Positions 61,664 through 64,000 of a stretch of 64,000 bases of DNA are shown here, piece after piece. Origin of the DNA: AWTP1-13 sp963832445 (GTDB taxonomy: Bacteria > Pseudomonadota > Alphaproteobacteria > Rhizobiales > Hyphomicrobiaceae); contig CAWHUM010000025.1 in assembly GCA_963832445.1 (NCBI GenBank), forward strand, positions 1-64,000, given 5' to 3'. The translations under genes and the position numbers were made by a program. Within the stretch, counting starts at the first letter, position 1. Every line of letters starts with the position of its first letter. The notes under the pieces are model-generated. The model ran no database searches. It had not been told where the DNA came from and was given only the letters and a program-made list of their open reading frames with translations.

Positions 61664-62394
61664 CGAGCCTCCAGCCAGCGAACGGTTTCGTTGAAGGCGA
61701 TGGCCACCGCCGCCAGCAGGATCACGCCGGCGAACAGCTGCGGCATCTGGAAGTTCTCGCCCCAGCTGGCGATCATGTGGCCGATGCCGGTGCGCGAGGC
61801 GTACATCTCGGCGATCATCACGCCCGTGAAGTTGAAGATCATGGAGATGCGCAACGTCTCGAGCAGGAACGGCATCATGCTCGGCACATAGACGCGCATG
61901 AGGACTTGCGCCGGCGTGGCGCCGTAGGAGCGCGCCACCAGCACGTGGTCGGCCTTGACCGATTCCACTGCGGCCGCCGCGCTCATGATGACGATGAAGA
62001 TGGTGGAGAAGGCGGCGTAAGCCACCTTCTGGCCGAAGCCGATGCCGAACACCAGGATGAACATCGGCAGGAAAATCGATTTCGGGATGGAGAAGACGTA
62101 GAACAGCATCGGCCTGAAGATGGCGCCGAAGTAGTCGTTCTCGGCCGCCAGCACGCCGATGGCGGCGCCGAGCGGCACGGCAATGATGAAGGCCAGGACC
62201 ACCTCGCCGGCGGTGACGGCAATGGCTTCGTGCACCTGCGGGCGGCCGAGCTGTTTGACAAGCATGGCCAGCACGTCGGAAAGCGGTGGCAGCAGCAGCG
62301 GATTGACGATGCCGAGGCGCGGCAGCCACTCCCACGCCGCCAGGACCAGGGCGAGAAGAACGAGGCGGGTGAGGATCAGGCCGAAGCGGTTCAC
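61642..62394 (-). CDS. ABC transporter permease 1, NitT/TauT type
   Basis: A 250-residue inner-membrane permease with about six helices: LTRLVLLALVLAAWEWLPRL, YVFSIPKSIFLPMFILVFGI and the EAA loop HVLVARSYGATPAQVLMRVY. It follows the binding-protein gene across repeat copy C and overlaps the ATPase gene by 22 bases. Confidence 0.88.
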   Translation of the reverse strand: MNRFGLILTRLVLLALVLAAWEWLPRLGIVNPLLLPPLSDVLAMLVKQLGRPQVHEAIAVTAGEVVLAFIIAVPLGAAIGVLAAENDYFGAIFRPMLFYVFSIPKSIFLPMFILVFGIGFGQKVAYAAFSTIFIVIMSAAAAVESVKADHVLVARSYGATPAQVLMRVYVPSMMPFLLETLRISMIFNFTGVMIAEMYASRTGIGHMIASWGENFQMPQLFAGVILLAAVAIAFNETVRWLEARCSTWRT

Positions 62395-62407
62395 GGTTTC
62401 CTCTTCT

Positions 62408-62529
62408 CCCTCTCCCCGTCCTTACGGGGAGAGGGTTAGGGTGAGGGGCAGCTACACATTCAACGTCGGAGCAAGCTTCTGCCCCTCACCCTAACCCTCT
62501 CCCCATGCTGAAGAAGCATGGGGAGAGGG
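62408..62529. repeat. REP/BIME-like palindromic repeat, copy C
   Basis: CCCTCTCCCCG with CGGGGAGAGGG around TCCTTA, then GCCCCTCACCCTAACCCTC and CTCCCCATGCTGAA with AGCATGGGGAG. It lies between the binding-protein gene (62534) and permease 1. It is nearly identical to copy B in arms and spacing, and shares the layout of copy A. Confidence 0.85.
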
Positions 62530-62533
62530 AATG

Positions 62534-63523
62534 CTATTTCTTCGTCGGCACCGGCTTGAAGCTGGTCACGAACGTCTCCTGCACCGGCGCCAGATTCGTC
62601 ATGCCGACGAGGCGAGCCAGATCCAGCGCCCGCGACATCCACTCCTCTTTCATCTCGCCGGTGGTCGACAGCTTCATGAGGTTGCCGTCGAGCTCGGCTG
62701 CCGCCACGTTGTCCGGGATGTCGTCGATCTCGGCGATCAACTTGACGGCCTCGGCGCGGTTGGCCTTGTCCTGCAGGAAGGCCAGCGCGCCATAGATCGC
62801 GTTGACCGCCTTCTGCACGACCTGCGGCTTCTCGGCGATGAACTTGTCGGACGCGATCCAGAGCCCGCTCAGGTGCGGTTCCACCGAGGCCCCGAAATCG
62901 AGCAAGCTGCGCCCCTGCTTCTCCAGCATCATCTTGAAGGACAGCGGCGAGTAGAGCACCACCGCGTCGACGTTGCCGGACAGCATGTTGGGCACGAGAC
63001 CGCCGCCGCCGAGCGGCACGTTGGTGAACTTGAGCTTCTTGCTCTGCATCGTCCACAAGGCAAGCAGGTCGGAGCCGGAGCCGGCCGCCGTGATGCCGAC
63101 CTTCTTGCCCTCGAGCTCAGCGACGCTGGTGATCTTGAAGTCGGTCTTCACCATCAGGTACCAGCCGTAGTAGCCGAGCGCGGCGCCGGCCACGGCCTTG
63201 GTCATGACGCCCTTCTTGCGTCCCGCGGCGATGAGGGCCGCAGAGTTGAGCTGCAGGTCCGCCGCGCCGGCGGCGCCTGCCTCGAAGGTCTCGCCGCCGC
63301 TGCGATAGATGGTCAGCTCGGCCTTGATGCCTTCCTTGGCGAACAGGCCCTGGCGCTGCGCCGTCTCGGCGATGATGGTGGGGTAGTAAGTCTTGGTTGG
63401 GAGCCCGATGCGGATCGTCTCCTGGGCCACAGCCAGCGTGCCGCCGAGCGAGCAGAGAAGCGCGGCCGCGCCTGCCACGGCCGCCGATCTCAAGGCGAGC
63501 GCCCATCCTGATCTAGTGTGCAT
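62534..63523 (-). CDS. ABC transporter substrate-binding protein, NitT/TauT-SsuA type
   Basis: A 329-residue periplasmic binding protein. MHTRSGWALALRSAAVAGAA to LAVAQ is a Sec signal peptide. The mature part begins ETIRIGLPTKTYYPTIIAET and has LEGKKVGITAAGSGSDLLAL, typical of the NMT1/SsuA family. ATG 63523 has GGAGGAA about 8 bases upstream; the longer ORF is rejected. It leads the operon with two permeases, an ATPase and the MetE-like gene. The ligand is unknown. Confidence 0.88.
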   Translation of the reverse strand: MHTRSGWALALRSAAVAGAAALLCSLGGTLAVAQETIRIGLPTKTYYPTIIAETAQRQGLFAKEGIKAELTIYRSGGETFEAGAAGAADLQLNSAALIAAGRKKGVMTKAVAGAALGYYGWYLMVKTDFKITSVAELEGKKVGITAAGSGSDLLALWTMQSKKLKFTNVPLGGGGLVPNMLSGNVDAVVLYSPLSFKMMLEKQGRSLLDFGASVEPHLSGLWIASDKFIAEKPQVVQKAVNAIYGALAFLQDKANRAEAVKLIAEIDDIPDNVAAAELDGNLMKLSTTGEMKEEWMSRALDLARLVGMTNLAPVQETFVTSFKPVPTKK

Positions 63524-64000
63524 TTGTTGGTTCCTCCCATGGCGAAAGCCTACCTGCCGCTGCTGCCGGTTACAACAAGCGCGCTTGCGCAGGGTAGCTA
63601 TGCGCGTCGGAGCCCGGCCGGCACGGGAAGAGTGGGAAGCTTCCACGCGCGATCGCTGCACAGCGCGCATTCGTCAGCCCAAGATCGATTGGCAAGAATG
63701 GACGCCGATCCAGGCTGTTTTCTCAGAGGCGATCCACGCGGGGCCGACCTAGCCCTGAGAGCTGACGACTGGATACTGGGCCACGGGGCAAGTGTGCCAG
63801 CGGCCGACATCCCATCGGGCGTCAGGGTTTCGCACGACTGAAATTCAATCGTTGTTCTGATTTGATGGGCTGGTACGGTTCCAGCGAGGTTCTTGAGGAA
63901 GCAAACGTCGGCGGACGGTACTAAGGGCCCGCTACCTTACATTTTGAGTTGGCGATCACTTTCTCGGTGAGGGGTTGCGCAGAAGCGGTCGGTGTGCGAG
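63524..64000. other. Right-end region without a recognisable gene
   Basis: About 480 bases upstream of the binding-protein gene. It should hold that operon's promoter. Open frames on both strands here are short or have no family likeness, and frames entering from the right edge stop within about 80 bases. The last 160 bases look less GC-rich than the rest. Nothing else could be assigned. Confidence 0.5.

Noticed and set aside
63518..63841. Plus-strand frame of about 107 codons near the right edge
   Set aside because: Composition is biased but it shows no domain, signal or ribosome site, and it overlaps the binding-protein gene start.
63865..63924. 19-codon frame MGWYGSSEVLEEANVGGRY as a possible peptide precursor
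   Set aside because: There is no ribosome site, no modification genes are nearby, and a frame this short occurs by chance.

Overview
The window is GC-rich and its core genes follow an order known from alphaproteobacteria of the Hyphomicrobiales (rhizobial) type: glnD, murJ, trpS, usp, nifU, tsaB, rimI, fur, miaB, phoH, ybeY, corC, lnt, an XRE regulator and metK. A DUF1285, NudL, DUF6111, CCA-transferase block and a MoxR/DUF58/DUF4159 operon point the same way. The species cannot be named from this sequence. No rRNA, tRNA, CRISPR array or complete insertion sequence was seen.

Region 1 (1-9.7 kb) is a uric acid and ureide catabolism locus: membrane urate hydroxylase (puuD, cut by the left edge), an M20 hydrolase, allantoate amidohydrolase, a UraD-UraH fusion, a three-gene NitT/TauT-type ABC importer and the allantoinase puuE. 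A ParA, ribbon-helix-helix and TIR gene trio sits inside this locus, preceded by a cluster of short palindromes. Region 2 (10-12.5 kb) holds trehalose-phosphatase and a GH15 glycosidase. Region 3 (12.5-31.4 kb) is the conserved housekeeping block, almost all on the minus strand.

Region 4 (31.6-35.8 kb) has small genes: an NTF2-like protein, a membrane protein whose best start is ATT, ribosomal protein L31, a phospholipase C/DUF4332 protein and a thioesterase. Region 5 (35.8-48.3 kb) holds the MoxR/DUF58/DUF4159/membrane-protein operon, then carboxymuconolactone decarboxylase-like, DUF1285, RraA-like, NudL, DUF6111 and CCA-transferase genes. Region 6 (48.0-50.1 kb) holds two DUF1127-type small proteins opposite a MocR regulator, with a clear direct-repeat operator between them.

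Region 7 (50.2-57.2 kb) is a 12-gene one-directional run led by an ArsR repressor, with four SRPBCC (AHSA1) domains, two VOC proteins, DUF899, DoxX, DUF1428, two DHFR-like reductases and a glutathione S-transferase. Region 8 (57.3-63.5 kb) has an O-antigen-ligase-like protein and a second ABC importer with two different permeases and a downstream MetE-like methyltransferase. Both ABC operons carry the same REP-like palindromic repeat just downstream of the binding-protein gene.

Several reading frames are broken by single-base changes (RHH near metK, corC, phospholipase C, MocR, the MetE-like gene twice, the second ABC ATPase). Nearly all fit one extra base, which suggests sequence error as much as true decay. 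One SRPBCC gene carries a larger internal deletion.
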